Notes: generated from the sequence alone by a model not told the origin. A stretch of DNA of 64,000 bases from JANXQG01 sp964615095 (GCA_964615095.1 CAZTPX010000006.1:81573-145572), one strand, 5' to 3'. Shown: positions 54,301 to 62,947, counted from the first letter of the stretch. A program made the numbers and translations.

Positions 54301-57300
54301 GTGCATGATAACGGCTCGCAGAACTTCCAGGGCACGTTCCTGGTCCACGAGTATCAGCTTGAGCCGATCCGCCTGGTGGTCGATACGCCACGGCGGGTCT
54401 ATTATCGCGGCGAGCCGATCGAAGGCACGATCCGGGCCGAATTCTACTACGGCGCACCGGTGGTCGGCCGCGAAATCCGCTACCAACTGGCCGGCGACCG
54501 CGTGCAGACGGGCACGACCGACGCCAAGGGCGAAGTCAAGATCAACCTGCCCACGCGCGAGTATAGCGAGTCGCAGGTCCTGCCGCTCAACGTGCAACTG
54601 CCCGAGGGCAATGTCAATGTGCAGGTCAATTTCGTGCTGGCCGCGCAGGGCTTTTCCATCGTCGTAAGCACGGTGCGGCCGGTCTACGTGACGGGCGAAT
54701 CGCTGGAGGCCACGGTCAATGTCCGCGACGCCGAGAACAAGCCGCTGGCCCAGAAGCTTAAGCTGAAAGTGCTGGAACGGACGATGGTTCAAGGCCGGCC
54801 CGGTGAGCGGCTGGTCGAGGAGCACGAGCTGGCAACGGCCACCGACGGCAAGGCTCGGCAGACGATCAAGCTCGACAAGGGCGGCACGTACTTCCTCCGC
54901 GCAGAGGCGGTCGATCGTTTCCACAACCCGATCACCGGGCAGGCCACGCTGCAGATCAGCGGCGAGGACGACCTGGTGCGGCTGCGGATCCTGGCCGACC
55001 AGCACACCTACAAGGTCGGCGACACCGCCGCCGTGCAGTTGCACTGGCGCGAGGCCCCGGCCCTGGCGCTGGTGACTTACCAGGGCGCGCGGGTCTTGGA
55101 TTATCGGCTCGTGGAATTGAAGACGGGGATCAACAAGCTGGAGATCCCCATGACGGCCAACCTAGCGCCGAATTTCGAGCTGGCCGTGGCGGTGATGACC
55201 GATCCCAGGCCGGAATTGGAGAAGGGGGGAAAGGGAGAGGGGGAGAAAGGGAGAAAGGGAGACGCGGAGAAGAGTGGCGCTGGAGTCCCGGCTTTAGCCG
55301 GCGCGGCGTCACAAAAACCGCCTAAAGGTGCAACTCCAACGGAAAAGGAAAGCGGCAATAGACTACCGCACTCCAAAGTGCCGATCGTACGGTTCCATGC
55401 GTCCACCAGCCCGTTCACCGTGGAACGTGATCTGCGTGTGAAGATCACGACGAAATCGAAGGCCAAAGGGACTGTCCGGCCTGGTGACGAACTGGAAGTG
55501 ACGGTCACCACGACCGACCCGCAGGGCAAGCCGGTGGCGGCCGAGTTGAGCCTGGCTATGATCGAACAATCGCTTTTGGAACGGTTCATCTCACCGCTGC
55601 CGACGATCGGCGATTTCTTCCGCGGCGCCCAGCGCGAGCCGGCCGTCCGCTGCACGTCGAGCATCACCTTCAACTACCGCCCCGCCACCCAGCCGATCAA
55701 CCCGCGCTTGCTGGCGGAGAAGGATCGGGAGGAGATAGCCCGCGAGGAAGCGGAAAGCCGAAGGGCAGCGATTGCCGTGGCAAGGACCGAATCGGCCTTG
55801 CGCGAAATGGAAGTAGCTAGTGACGCACTTCGAGCGAATGTCACACCGGGAATCATGGTCCAGGAGGAAGCGGAGGAAAGAGTGGAGATTGGCGAGATGG
55901 AGGAATCGACACCTGCCGAACTGAGTGTTGATCCAACGCTCAATGCGCCTGCCGGCGCCGTCCGATACTACCAGAGTTTGGGTAGAGGCGGTCGGCAACG
56001 CGCGCTCAACCGGCCGCAGTCCGGTTTGGCCCAGCAGGCGGCCCAACTAGCCAGCAGAGGAAATTATGCGGTTCCTGCCGCTCAGGCCGATGACCAAACA
56101 CAGATCTTCTCCTTCTTCGCCGGATTCAACAACGGCGGCAGTGGAAACCAACCCGCCAACGGCAACGGCCTTTTCACTACCGATCTCAACATGCCTTTCG
56201 CGCAGGGGACCTATGCCCTGAACGTCAATGGCGGCAACTTCTACACCGGCGGTACGAATATCACCGGCGGCGACCTCAATAACCTGATCGCCCAGAACCA
56301 GAAAGATGTCTTTGTGGTCGACAAGTCGGGCATGTGCCGCAGCGTCCGCCTAGCCGACAACGGCAAGCTGGGCGACAAGCAGGCAGCCGCCATGGCTGCC
56401 GAGTTCAATTCCTCCGGCGCGATCCTGCTCTCCGCGCTCTTGCCCCAGGAAACCGGCTACTGGAACCCGGTAGTAATGACCGGCGCCGACGGCAAGGCCA
56501 CCGTCACCCTGACCGTGCCCGAACGCTCCACGGCCTGGAAGTTTCTGGCCAAGGGCCTTTCGGCCGAGACGCTGGCGGGCGAGGCCAGCGACGACCTGAC
56601 CGTGAAGAAGGACCTCTTCGGCGAGATCAAGCTGCCGCTGGCCTTCACCGACGGCGATACGGCTGAGATCCCCGTGACCGTTCACAACGATGCCGTGGAA
56701 AAAGGCCGCATCGAGGTCGTCTTGCAGACCACGATCGGCGGACGACGCGTCGAGGAAACGAAGACCGTGGACGTGACGGCTAAGGGCATGCAGGAGGTCA
56801 GCTTCAAGGTGGAATTGAAGCGGCCAGACGAGTTGGAGAAAGGGAGAAAGGGAGAGGGGGAGAAGGGGAGAGAGGCGGAGGAGACCGTCCAGTTTGAACT
56901 GATAGTCCGTTCCGCCGGCCATGAGGATCTCGTGGAGCGTTCCATACCGCTACGGCCCTACGGCGTGCCGGTGTTTGCCACCGCCAGCGGCTCGAACACG
57001 TCCGACGGCACGGCCTGGGTTGAGGCCCCCGAGGGCATGCCGGCGGATTCTGCCACGATGCAGATCCTGGTCGGCCCGACGGTCGAGCGCAGCCTGCTGG
57101 ACATCGTGTTGGCCCCAGCGCCGTCGTGCCAGTTGGAAATCGGCCGCCTGGCTTCCGGGCTGGACTCGGCCACGAGCGACGTGATGGCCTCGCTGGGCCT
57201 GCAAAAACTGCTGGGCGGCAGCCGCGAGGCGGGCGGCCCTGAGGCATTGGCGCTGGATAGCCGCATCCGCGGCTCGGTCAGTTTGCTGCTATCCACGCAG

Positions 57301-60300
57301 AACGACGACGGCGGCTGGAGCTGGACGGGCACGCCCGGGGCCGCCAGTAATCGCTATGCAAGCTGCCGCATCGTCTGGGCGCTGACGCTGGCCCGCAAGG
57401 CCGGCTACGTGGTGCCCGACGCGGCTTATGGCAAGGCCGTCGGCTACCTGCAAGGCCAGGTTGCCGCGACCGACAACGCCGACTACGAGAGCAAGGCCAT
57501 GCTGCTGCACGTTCTGGCCGTGGCGGGCAAAGGCGATTTCGCGCTGGCCAACCGGCTCTATCGCGAACGCAACGCGCTCTCCTCGGCCGCGCTGGCCCAC
57601 CTGGCCCTGAGCTTTGCCGCCATGGAGCGCAAGGCCACGGCCGAAGAGATCCTCACGCTGCTGGAGAAGCGGAACCTGGACGACAGGACCACGCGGCGCG
57701 AGGCGGCCATTGGCATGCTGCCCTGGAGCCACTCGCCAGCCGAGCTACGGGCACTCTATGCCCTGGCGGTCCAAGAGGTCGCGCCCAAATCGCCCAAACT
57801 AAAGGAACTGGTCGATTGGCTCATGGCCCATCGCACCGGCAACCGCTGGGCGCCGGAGAAGGCGACCGGCCCGGCGGCCCTGGCCACGTGCCGCTGGTTT
57901 GCCGACAGTCGTTTTACCGGCGAACGCTACAAGCTGACGGTCTTGGTGAACGACGCAGAAATCAAGGTCTTGGACATCGATCCGGCCGCTGGCACGCAAA
58001 CGATCGACGTGCCGCAGAAGTTCCTGGTCAAGCCGGGCGAGAAGGGCAGGCAGCGGGTCAACTTCCGCCTCGCCGGCCGCGGTCGCTACACCTATCAGTG
58101 CATTCTCGGCGGGTTCGTGCCGGCCGATAAGCTTAAGAGCACGGCCGGCAGTTGGGAGGTCCGTCGCTACTACGAGCCGGCCCCGCTGGAACTCGACGGC
58201 CGCGAGATCCCCCGCGGCTTCAGCGTGCTGGAAGGCGGATACCAGAGCTTCCGTAATTCGTTGGACCAGCTCCCCGTCGGCCGCCGCGGCGTGGTGAATA
58301 TCGATCTTGCCCGCCAGGTGGCTTGGGGCACGCCCGAGGAACGGCTGGAGTACTTGGTGGTCACCGAGCCGATCCCCAGCGGCACGACGGTGATCGAGAA
58401 GTCGGTCAGCGGCCCCTTCGAGCATTTCGAGATCGGGCAGGGCGAAATCACCTTCTATATCGGTAGCCGCCTGGGCTTGGGCACGATCCATTACGAGCTC
58501 TACGGCTACGTGCCGGGCAAGTACCGCGTGGGTCCCACGATCGTCCGCAACGCCCACCGTCCCGAGCAGCTCCTGGTGACCACGCCGAAATCGCTGGCCG
58601 TGTTGCCGCAAGGTGCGAAGTCGGCCGACCCCTATCGCCTCACGCCGCAGGAGCTTTACGAGCTGGGCAAGCGGCTGGCGGCCAAAGTATCCGGCACACT
58701 CCGTGTGCCGACGGGCAACGGCACACGGAGTGTGCCGGATACAAATCACACCACGGCGATGACGCACTTGACCGAGCTGGTCGAGAAGTGGAACCTGCGG
58801 CCGGAGGTCTACAAAGACGCCGTGCAGATGCTCTTGGACCTTCACCTGGAGCTCGGACCGCCGGCCAAGATCGTCCATTACTTCGAGATCATCAAGGAGA
58901 AATGGCCGCAAGAAGAAATCTCCTTCGCCCGGATCGTGAAGGTCGGCGCGGCCTACCATGAGATGGGCGAGTATGAGCGCAGCTACCTGGTCTTCCGCGC
59001 CACGGTCGAAAGCAATTTCGCCCGCGAGAGCGAAGTGGCCGGCTTCCTGCAATCGCAGGGCGAGTTGCTGCGGAGCGTCGAGGCCATGAACGGCCTGCTG
59101 CGCAATTATCCGCCGGAAGGCTACATTGCCGCCGCTACTTATGCCCTGGCCCAGCAGGTCTCGGCCAAGGCGCCGGAGGCCGCCGCCGATGCGAAGCTGC
59201 GGCAGCAGAAGGTCAACAGTGTCGATCTGCTCCGCCGCGCATGGACCATGCTGGAAGGGTTCTTGACGGCCTGGCCCGACGATCCGGCTGCCGACCAGGC
59301 GGCCTTCGCCTCGGCCAGTACGCTCTTGGACCTGAAGGCCTATCGCGAAGCGGCGGCGGCTTGCAACCGCTATGCCAAGCGCTATTTGCAGAGCGACCTG
59401 GTCGACAGCTACTGGTACATCATCGGCTACTGCGAGTTCGCCACGGGCCAGCACAAGGCGGCCCTAGAGATGTGCCAGAAGGTGGCCGATTCCAAACGCC
59501 TGGACAAGACGACCGGTCGCGAGGTGGAAAGCCCGAACAAGTGGCAGGCGATTTACATCCTGGGGCAAGTTTATCACGGATTGGGCGAGGCGGCCAACGC
59601 CATCCGCGAGTATCGTCGCGTGGAAGACCGCTTTGTCGACGCCAAGGAGGCCATTGCCTACTTCACTCGCAAGGCGATCGAACTGCCGGAGGTGACGACC
59701 ATCAAGCCGGGCGAGGTGGCCCAGGTGGAATTGAAGTTCCGCAACATCCCGGCCTGCGACGTGAAGGTTTACCGCATCGACCTGATGAAGTTCAGCCTCC
59801 TGCGGCGGAACCTGGGCGGCATCGCGCAGATCAATCTGGCCGGCATTCGCCCCTTGCACGAGACGAGCGTCAAGCTGGGCGACGGCCTGGACTATCGCGA
59901 CCGCACGCAGAAGCTGGCCCTGCCGCTGAAGGACGAAGGGGCCTACCTGGTGGTCTGCCGCGGTGGCGACCTGCACGCCAGCGGACTGGCGCTGGTCACG
60001 CCGCTGGCCGTCGAGATCCAGGAGGATGCCATCAGCGGACGCGTGCGGACGACGGTCAAGGACGTCAAGGCCGACAGTTATGTGCATAACGTGCAGGTCA
60101 AGGTGATTGGCAGCCGCAACGACGACTTCGTGGCTGGCGACACCGACCTTCGCGGGATCTTCGTGGCCGACGGCATCCATGGCCGTTCCACCGTGATCGC
60201 CCGGGCGGAACCGTCGCGTTATGCCTTCTTCCGCGGCCAGACGGAGCTGGCTTTGCCGGCGCCCGCTACCGTTTCGGCCCCGGCAGCACCCCAGGCCGCG

Positions 60301-60453
60301 ATGCCTGCGCTAAAGCAGCCCATGTCGCAGGAGAAGCAGTTGTTGCAAGGTTTGGAGATGCAGAATAAGAGTTTCCAGGGCCAGCAGATGGAGAACCTGA
60401 AAAAGATCTACGAGAACAAGCCTAAGGGAGTGGAGATCAAAGCGGCATACTAA
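51307..60453 (+). CDS. giant alpha-2-macroglobulin-family protein (TPR-flanked, no thioester)
   Basis: A 3048-residue exported protein with a signal peptide ('FASLSVLVGIVLPVATHA'). Residues ~40-510 are TPR-like ('YDEAIAVFDQLGKEPKNPWA'), then an MG-like segment, a Pro/Ala-rich linker (~700-865) and macroglobulin-domain blocks ('KGYIYTDRPAYRAGQLVNIR' at ~917; 'MTGADGKATVTLTVPERSTA' at ~1723). A helical thioester-like region lies at ~1915-2200, where the usual C-x-E-Q thioester is replaced by 'PAPSCQLEIGRLA'. C-terminal TPRs (~2490-2800) and a second MG1-like block follow. Four repeat-derived insertions interrupt it. ATG 51307 has GGAG nine bases upstream. It is probably periplasmic or envelope-associated and may trap or bind proteins; no thioester chemistry is expected. 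Confidence 0.85.
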   Translation: MKSRRWPFQLFASLSVLVGIVLPVATHAAAEKPSADVPLVADKVREAMQDRRYADAVMAIDEAVQAKDAPRDYLFYLKGRALHLDGKYDEAIAVFDQLGKEPKNPWARRARFAKAVALARKGDFRSAELIYRAEAEYLLSTDRKQQIADIYLEFADTYFKPPKEDQKPDYAKALDFYKKALETGAKPERQIEIELLVGQCLQNLNKQAEAAAAFEKFSKDHPTSPLDIEARYRLGQCRLAEGNAHESRRVWQDLLAKYVDSQSPRVADAQFDLSRTWNIPNPGNDEQLNLGTAALRAFLERFPKHAHAGQAHLEIAQSYLNRGRPGDAVTALKQFLADPRCRECKELPDAQNLLGRAYQSQKEYVQALAAWREFLAKYPAHNAWSAVQQAIVETEYLMACDQFVAKKYAEANKLFGEFLVKYPLDSRAPAILLLMNQQNIAEEKWDEAISAWRRLVSKYPGTNQASRAQYLIGATLEQKLGKLEEALEEYRKVTWGSAMGDAQVAAARLTAKTMTVATERVFRSDETPKLKLVTRNIETVTVRAYKVDLETYFRKMHLARGVESLDISLIDPDRTFEFKVPEYVKHQEIESQIEVPLPKSSQPGKADLRGGVMAITVSSKALEATTMVVQSDLDVIVKSSRDEIFVFAENMLTGKPWPNVRLLVSNGREVIGEGTTDKDGVFRKNYKDLPASTSFAPTVSAVPMNAPPGGVIPAQPAPRAYTPSTGNGPAPAPPDVSPLLPDAPAIYPAPNAPETPATVLPTPPSEAPLPGTIPAPNTPETPAPKPPDDPFGGTPAPAAPPPATRAVPADSNPFSAYEPAPVQVVADPQAAATPDTSQAEPAYRPGSMRTSAPAAPAVAVGSGLNAAAPAVQKAAVERRGVPIDSNDVRVFAVFENNVASNMLNLQGVGVAQGLTDKGYIYTDRPAYRAGQLVNIRGCLRRAADDAYVIDKDKPYTVDVFDARNRPIRQDKVKLDAFGSFHAHFVLPPNSPQGQYRVLVHDNGSQNFQGTFLVHEYQLEPIRLVVDTPRRVYYRGEPIEGTIRAEFYYGAPVVGREIRYQLAGDRVQTGTTDAKGEVKINLPTREYSESQVLPLNVQLPEGNVNVQVNFVLAAQGFSIVVSTVRPVYVTGESLEATVNVRDAENKPLAQKLKLKVLERTMVQGRPGERLVEEHELATATDGKARQTIKLDKGGTYFLRAEAVDRFHNPITGQATLQISGEDDLVRLRILADQHTYKVGDTAAVQLHWREAPALALVTYQGARVLDYRLVELKTGINKLEIPMTANLAPNFELAVAVMTDPRPELEKGGKGEGEKGRKGDAEKSGAGVPALAGAASQKPPKGATPTEKESGNRLPHSKVPIVRFHASTSPFTVERDLRVKITTKSKAKGTVRPGDELEVTVTTTDPQGKPVAAELSLAMIEQSLLERFISPLPTIGDFFRGAQREPAVRCTSSITFNYRPATQPINPRLLAEKDREEIAREEAESRRAAIAVARTESALREMEVASDALRANVTPGIMVQEEAEERVEIGEMEESTPAELSVDPTLNAPAGAVRYYQSLGRGGRQRALNRPQSGLAQQAAQLASRGNYAVPAAQADDQTQIFSFFAGFNNGGSGNQPANGNGLFTTDLNMPFAQGTYALNVNGGNFYTGGTNITGGDLNNLIAQNQKDVFVVDKSGMCRSVRLADNGKLGDKQAAAMAAEFNSSGAILLSALLPQETGYWNPVVMTGADGKATVTLTVPERSTAWKFLAKGLSAETLAGEASDDLTVKKDLFGEIKLPLAFTDGDTAEIPVTVHNDAVEKGRIEVVLQTTIGGRRVEETKTVDVTAKGMQEVSFKVELKRPDELEKGRKGEGEKGREAEETVQFELIVRSAGHEDLVERSIPLRPYGVPVFATASGSNTSDGTAWVEAPEGMPADSATMQILVGPTVERSLLDIVLAPAPSCQLEIGRLASGLDSATSDVMASLGLQKLLGGSREAGGPEALALDSRIRGSVSLLLSTQNDDGGWSWTGTPGAASNRYASCRIVWALTLARKAGYVVPDAAYGKAVGYLQGQVAATDNADYESKAMLLHVLAVAGKGDFALANRLYRERNALSSAALAHLALSFAAMERKATAEEILTLLEKRNLDDRTTRREAAIGMLPWSHSPAELRALYALAVQEVAPKSPKLKELVDWLMAHRTGNRWAPEKATGPAALATCRWFADSRFTGERYKLTVLVNDAEIKVLDIDPAAGTQTIDVPQKFLVKPGEKGRQRVNFRLAGRGRYTYQCILGGFVPADKLKSTAGSWEVRRYYEPAPLELDGREIPRGFSVLEGGYQSFRNSLDQLPVGRRGVVNIDLARQVAWGTPEERLEYLVVTEPIPSGTTVIEKSVSGPFEHFEIGQGEITFYIGSRLGLGTIHYELYGYVPGKYRVGPTIVRNAHRPEQLLVTTPKSLAVLPQGAKSADPYRLTPQELYELGKRLAAKVSGTLRVPTGNGTRSVPDTNHTTAMTHLTELVEKWNLRPEVYKDAVQMLLDLHLELGPPAKIVHYFEIIKEKWPQEEISFARIVKVGAAYHEMGEYERSYLVFRATVESNFARESEVAGFLQSQGELLRSVEAMNGLLRNYPPEGYIAAATYALAQQVSAKAPEAAADAKLRQQKVNSVDLLRRAWTMLEGFLTAWPDDPAADQAAFASASTLLDLKAYREAAAACNRYAKRYLQSDLVDSYWYIIGYCEFATGQHKAALEMCQKVADSKRLDKTTGREVESPNKWQAIYILGQVYHGLGEAANAIREYRRVEDRFVDAKEAIAYFTRKAIELPEVTTIKPGEVAQVELKFRNIPACDVKVYRIDLMKFSLLRRNLGGIAQINLAGIRPLHETSVKLGDGLDYRDRTQKLALPLKDEGAYLVVCRGGDLHASGLALVTPLAVEIQEDAISGRVRTTVKDVKADSYVHNVQVKVIGSRNDDFVAGDTDLRGIFVADGIHGRSTVIARAEPSRYAFFRGQTELALPAPATVSAPAAPQAAMPALKQPMSQEKQLLQGLEMQNKSFQGQQMENLKKIYENKPKGVEIKAAY
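55216..55275. repeat. GAGAAAGG-type purine repeat inside the macroglobulin gene
   Basis: A purine-rich tract (GGAGAAGGGGGGAAAGGGAG and on) translated as ELEKGGKGEGEKGRKG. A second copy (ELEKGRKGEGEKGR) is at 56833-56880 in the same gene, in the same frame and also introduced by Glu-Leu. Neither aligns with macroglobulin homologues and both are likely inserted repeat DNA. Confidence 0.7.
55280..55338. repeat. TGGAGTCCCG-family element in frame in the macroglobulin gene
   Basis: The left arm TGGAGTCCCGGCTTTAGCCG and the right arm CCGCCTAAAGGTGCAACTCC… are an imperfect pair of the family seen at 16779-16836. Translated as AGVPALAGAA…PPKGATPT immediately after the GEKG tract. Confidence 0.8.
56833..56880. 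repeat. second GAGAAAGG-type purine repeat in the macroglobulin gene
   Basis: TTGGAGAAAGGGAGAAAGGG and following bases, translated as ELEKGRKGEGEKGREAEE. Nearly identical to the tract at 55216-55275. Confidence 0.7.
58687..58742. repeat. TATCCGGCACAC-family element in frame in the macroglobulin gene
   Basis: The arms 58687-58710 and 58719-58742 are perfect 24-base complements around 8 bases. Translated as VSGTLRVPTGNGTRSVPDT between the C-terminal beta region and the C-terminal TPRs. Same family, same strand and same frame as the sdhB copy (10482-10537). Confidence 0.9.
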
Positions 60454-60498
60454 CGGGTGATGGAGAAGGTTAGGAGGGTGGGCTTTGCTCCGCCCAGA

Positions 60499-60650
60499 CG
60501 GACTTTAGTGGCTCTTCCGGTTCTAGGTGCAAACTGGATGGTTGACCGCGCTGGAGTCCCGCCTTTAGGCGGTAATTCCGCCTAAAGGCGGGACTCCAGC
60601 AGACGTTTTGCGACGTTCGCACCTAAAACCGGAAGAGCCACTAAAGTCCG
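60499..60650. repeat. nested inverted repeats downstream of the macroglobulin gene
   Basis: The outer arms 60499-60530 (CGGACTTTAGTGGCTCTTCC…) and 60619-60650 are imperfect complements. Inside lies a perfect TGGAGTCCCG-family palindrome with 22-base arms (60551-60572 / 60578-60599). One repeat family has therefore entered, or grown within, the loop of another. Confidence 0.85.
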
Positions 60651-60810
60651 TCCTGCAATCTGCGGGCGCGGAACTTTTTCCCGCCGGCCGGGTTTAATCG
60701 TAGGCGGGTTGCTCCCTGCAAATACCCGCTGAAGAACCCTGCCAACAAACTAGCCACCAACACAGGATTGTCGTTTTAGCACGGCGACCCTCGACTCCCC
60801 TTCCCTTGGG

Positions 60811-60889
60811 CGTCGTGCGGGCCTATCCGAGAGCCTTCGGGAGCGCGACGACTGCCAGGCGAACAACCGGTTTTCGGATAGGTTTTTTT
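60811..60889 (+). ncRNA. candidate structured RNA ending in a hairpin and T-run (speculative)
   Basis: CCTATCCGA (60822-60830) pairs with TCGGATAGG (60874-60882), directly followed by TTTTTTT. Bases 60812-60816 (GTCGT) can also pair with ACGAC (60848-60852), which would be a pseudoknot. No protein frame is recognised here. It could be a small RNA gene or an attenuated 3' end; no Rfam family is recognised by eye. Confidence 0.35.
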
Positions 60890-60961
60890 CTATCATTCTC
60901 CGATGCATGCCGAGGCTGCTTCAGCCCCCACCTCGAAGCCTCGTGTCGTGCGTCGGAGATG

Positions 60962-61012
60962 GAAGGCGGAAGGTGCGGGCTCCCAATCGGCCCCCTTCCG
61001 CCTTCATTTTTT
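60962..61012 (+). terminator. Rho-independent terminator-like hairpin with T-run
   Basis: The 12-base arms GAAGGCGGAAGG (60962-60973) and CCTTCCGCCTTC (60994-61005) are perfect complements and are followed by ATTTTTT. It ends the structured stretch that begins at 60811. Confidence 0.65.
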
Positions 61013-61256
61013 GCGGGATTCGCTAACCATGCCGCTCGTCGAACGCACCCCAGGGTGTATTCGCATGTTCTTCCGGATAGCCACTTGATCCGCCCACCCG
61101 GGCATGCAAAAATGACGGAACCGCCCATTTCCGTAAAATTCATCGTAGGTGTAATCCAAGAAACATCCGATGATGAAAGAAGGAAGACATTATTGCCAAA
61201 GCACCCCAAGGCGTCCGTATTATTAACCGGTCCAGGCAATAATAGAGTCAAAACAC

Positions 61257-61565
61257 ATGAAAAAAGTGATCTTTATTTCGGCGATTGTGCTGCTAATGCT
61301 GGTCGGACTTGCCGTGTACAAGATTCGCAGTTCCCAGGATCGCGGGATGAGCGCCGATGGCCGCATGCTGCCGCCCGCTTCAGCCAGAAATGCCCCCGAA
61401 GCTCCCAAATTCGAAGCGTCGAAGACTACTCCCCCCGCTACCGCAGAAAAGCCGCCTGTCCTTGAGCTTCCCACCGAGTTCAAACTCCCCACCGAACTAG
61501 ACATTACAACTCCGCCAGTGCCCGAGGGCATAAGCGCTCCCGCAGCCAGCGCACAAGGAAGCTGA
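61257..61565 (+). CDS. small membrane-anchored Pro/Thr-rich protein
   Basis: A 102-residue protein with one N-terminal hydrophobic helix ('VIFISAIVLLMLVGLAVY') and a Pro/Ala/Thr/Glu-rich tail with LPTEFKLPTEL-type repeats. The rest is probably a periplasmic unstructured tail. No family is recognised. The ribosome site before ATG 61257 is weak, but the composition and codon use look real. Confidence 0.5.
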   Translation: MKKVIFISAIVLLMLVGLAVYKIRSSQDRGMSADGRMLPPASARNAPEAPKFEASKTTPPATAEKPPVLELPTEFKLPTELDITTPPVPEGISAPAASAQGS

Positions 61566-61795
61566 GTAGCCGTTGCGGCACGTTTTCTGCATGTATTTGA
61601 GGCTTGAGGCAAATCTGCCGCACAAGCCACCTAACTTGCCTGATTCCTCAATTCAGATGGTTCCCCCGGCACTTTTATTCCTGCGGCATGCGTTCCGCAC
61701 TTGGAACAGCGTAGGAAAAGGGATATCATTTAGGTTTGCGGAAGTTGCCGTTTCGGGGACGACGGGGCTTCCGTGATGGATAACGGGTAGCATCG

Positions 61796-62947
61796 ATGCG
61801 ATTTTCGACATTTGTTTTCCGAAACGTTCTACGGCGGCGGATCCGTTCCACGCTCACCATGACCGGCATGGCTGTGGCCGTTACCGCCGTGGTGGCCTTG
61901 GTGGGCCTAGCGGATGGTCTGAGCAAGTCGATGAAGAAACTCTATACCGATCGTGGAGTTTCGCTCATTGTCACCCGTTCGGACTCCGTTAGCCCGTTGG
62001 GCGTTACGCTCCCGGTAAAGGTGGCCGAAGACATCGAAAAATTGGACGGCGTGGCGGCAACCTGCGCGGGACTGGTTGATTTTCAGACGGTCGAAGAATG
62101 TGGCACCGAAATGGTTGGGATTCAAGGATGGCCGCCTGGGAACTACATGTTCCGCGAGTTGACGATCATCGCCGGCGAGAACCTGCTGGACCAGAATTCA
62201 AAGACCAAGAGTGTCGTTGTCGGCATCAAACTGGCCAGTGTCAAGAACTTGAAGGTCGGGCAGACGATCACGATCTCCGACGAGAAATTTCATATTGTAG
62301 GCGTCTTCAACAGTTCTCAAGATATCGAAAACGGCATGGTCGTGATGCAGTTGGGCGATGCCCAAGATGCCCTAGGCAAGAAGGGCATGATGACCGGGTG
62401 TACGGTGAAGGTCAAGAATGCCAGCGAGGAAGGTATCGCCGCAGTCCGTGCGCAAATCGAAGGCCCGGTGGCGGCAGCACGCGGACTGGCGGGGAAGATC
62501 CGTGCCAAAGAGCCCGACGAGTTCGTGCGGCAAAACAACCAGGTCAAGTATGCGATGGCGTTTGCCTTGATGACCTCGGCGATCGCGCTGTTCATCGGTT
62601 TCATTGGGGTGCTGAACACGATGTTCATGTCGGTCTTCGAGCGGACCCGCGAAATCGGCATCCTCAGGGCGATCGGTTGGCGCCCTGCGCGCGTCATGCA
62701 GATGATCCTCATGGAGTCTGTGCTCTTGAGCATCGGCGGCGGGGTCGTCGGCACCCTTTGCGGAATAGGACTGATCAAACTCCTCAGCCGATTGCCCACA
62801 GTCAACGGCATCGTCCAGGCGGCGATCAGTGTCCAGATCGTAGTCTTGGGCTTTGCTATTGCGATCATCGTGGGACTGGTCGGCGCCGCCTTTCCCGCCT
62901 ATCGAGGTTCACGTTTGCTGCCCACGGAGGCCCTGCGCCATGAGTAA
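61796..62947 (+). CDS. ABC transporter permease (MacB/FtsX type)
   Basis: A 383-residue inner-membrane protein. 'FSTFVFRNVLRRRIRSTLTM' and the first helix are followed by a large periplasmic domain (~45-245). Three C-terminal helices follow, including 'FIGVLNTMFMSVFERTREIG' and 'GILRAIGWRPARVMQMIL', the FtsX coupling region. This topology belongs to MacB/LolC-like exporters that use mechanical energy. Its stop overlaps the ATG of the ATPase gene by 8 bases. The exported substrate is unknown. Confidence 0.9.
   Translation: MRFSTFVFRNVLRRRIRSTLTMTGMAVAVTAVVALVGLADGLSKSMKKLYTDRGVSLIVTRSDSVSPLGVTLPVKVAEDIEKLDGVAATCAGLVDFQTVEECGTEMVGIQGWPPGNYMFRELTIIAGENLLDQNSKTKSVVVGIKLASVKNLKVGQTITISDEKFHIVGVFNSSQDIENGMVVMQLGDAQDALGKKGMMTGCTVKVKNASEEGIAAVRAQIEGPVAAARGLAGKIRAKEPDEFVRQNNQVKYAMAFALMTSAIALFIGFIGVLNTMFMSVFERTREIGILRAIGWRPARVMQMILMESVLLSIGGGVVGTLCGIGLIKLLSRLPTVNGIVQAAISVQIVVLGFAIAIIVGLVGAAFPAYRGSRLLPTEALRHE

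Noticed and set aside
57050..57900. Intact thioester domain in the macroglobulin-like protein
   Set aside because: The C-x-E-Q motif is not present; the region has SCQLEIGRL instead.
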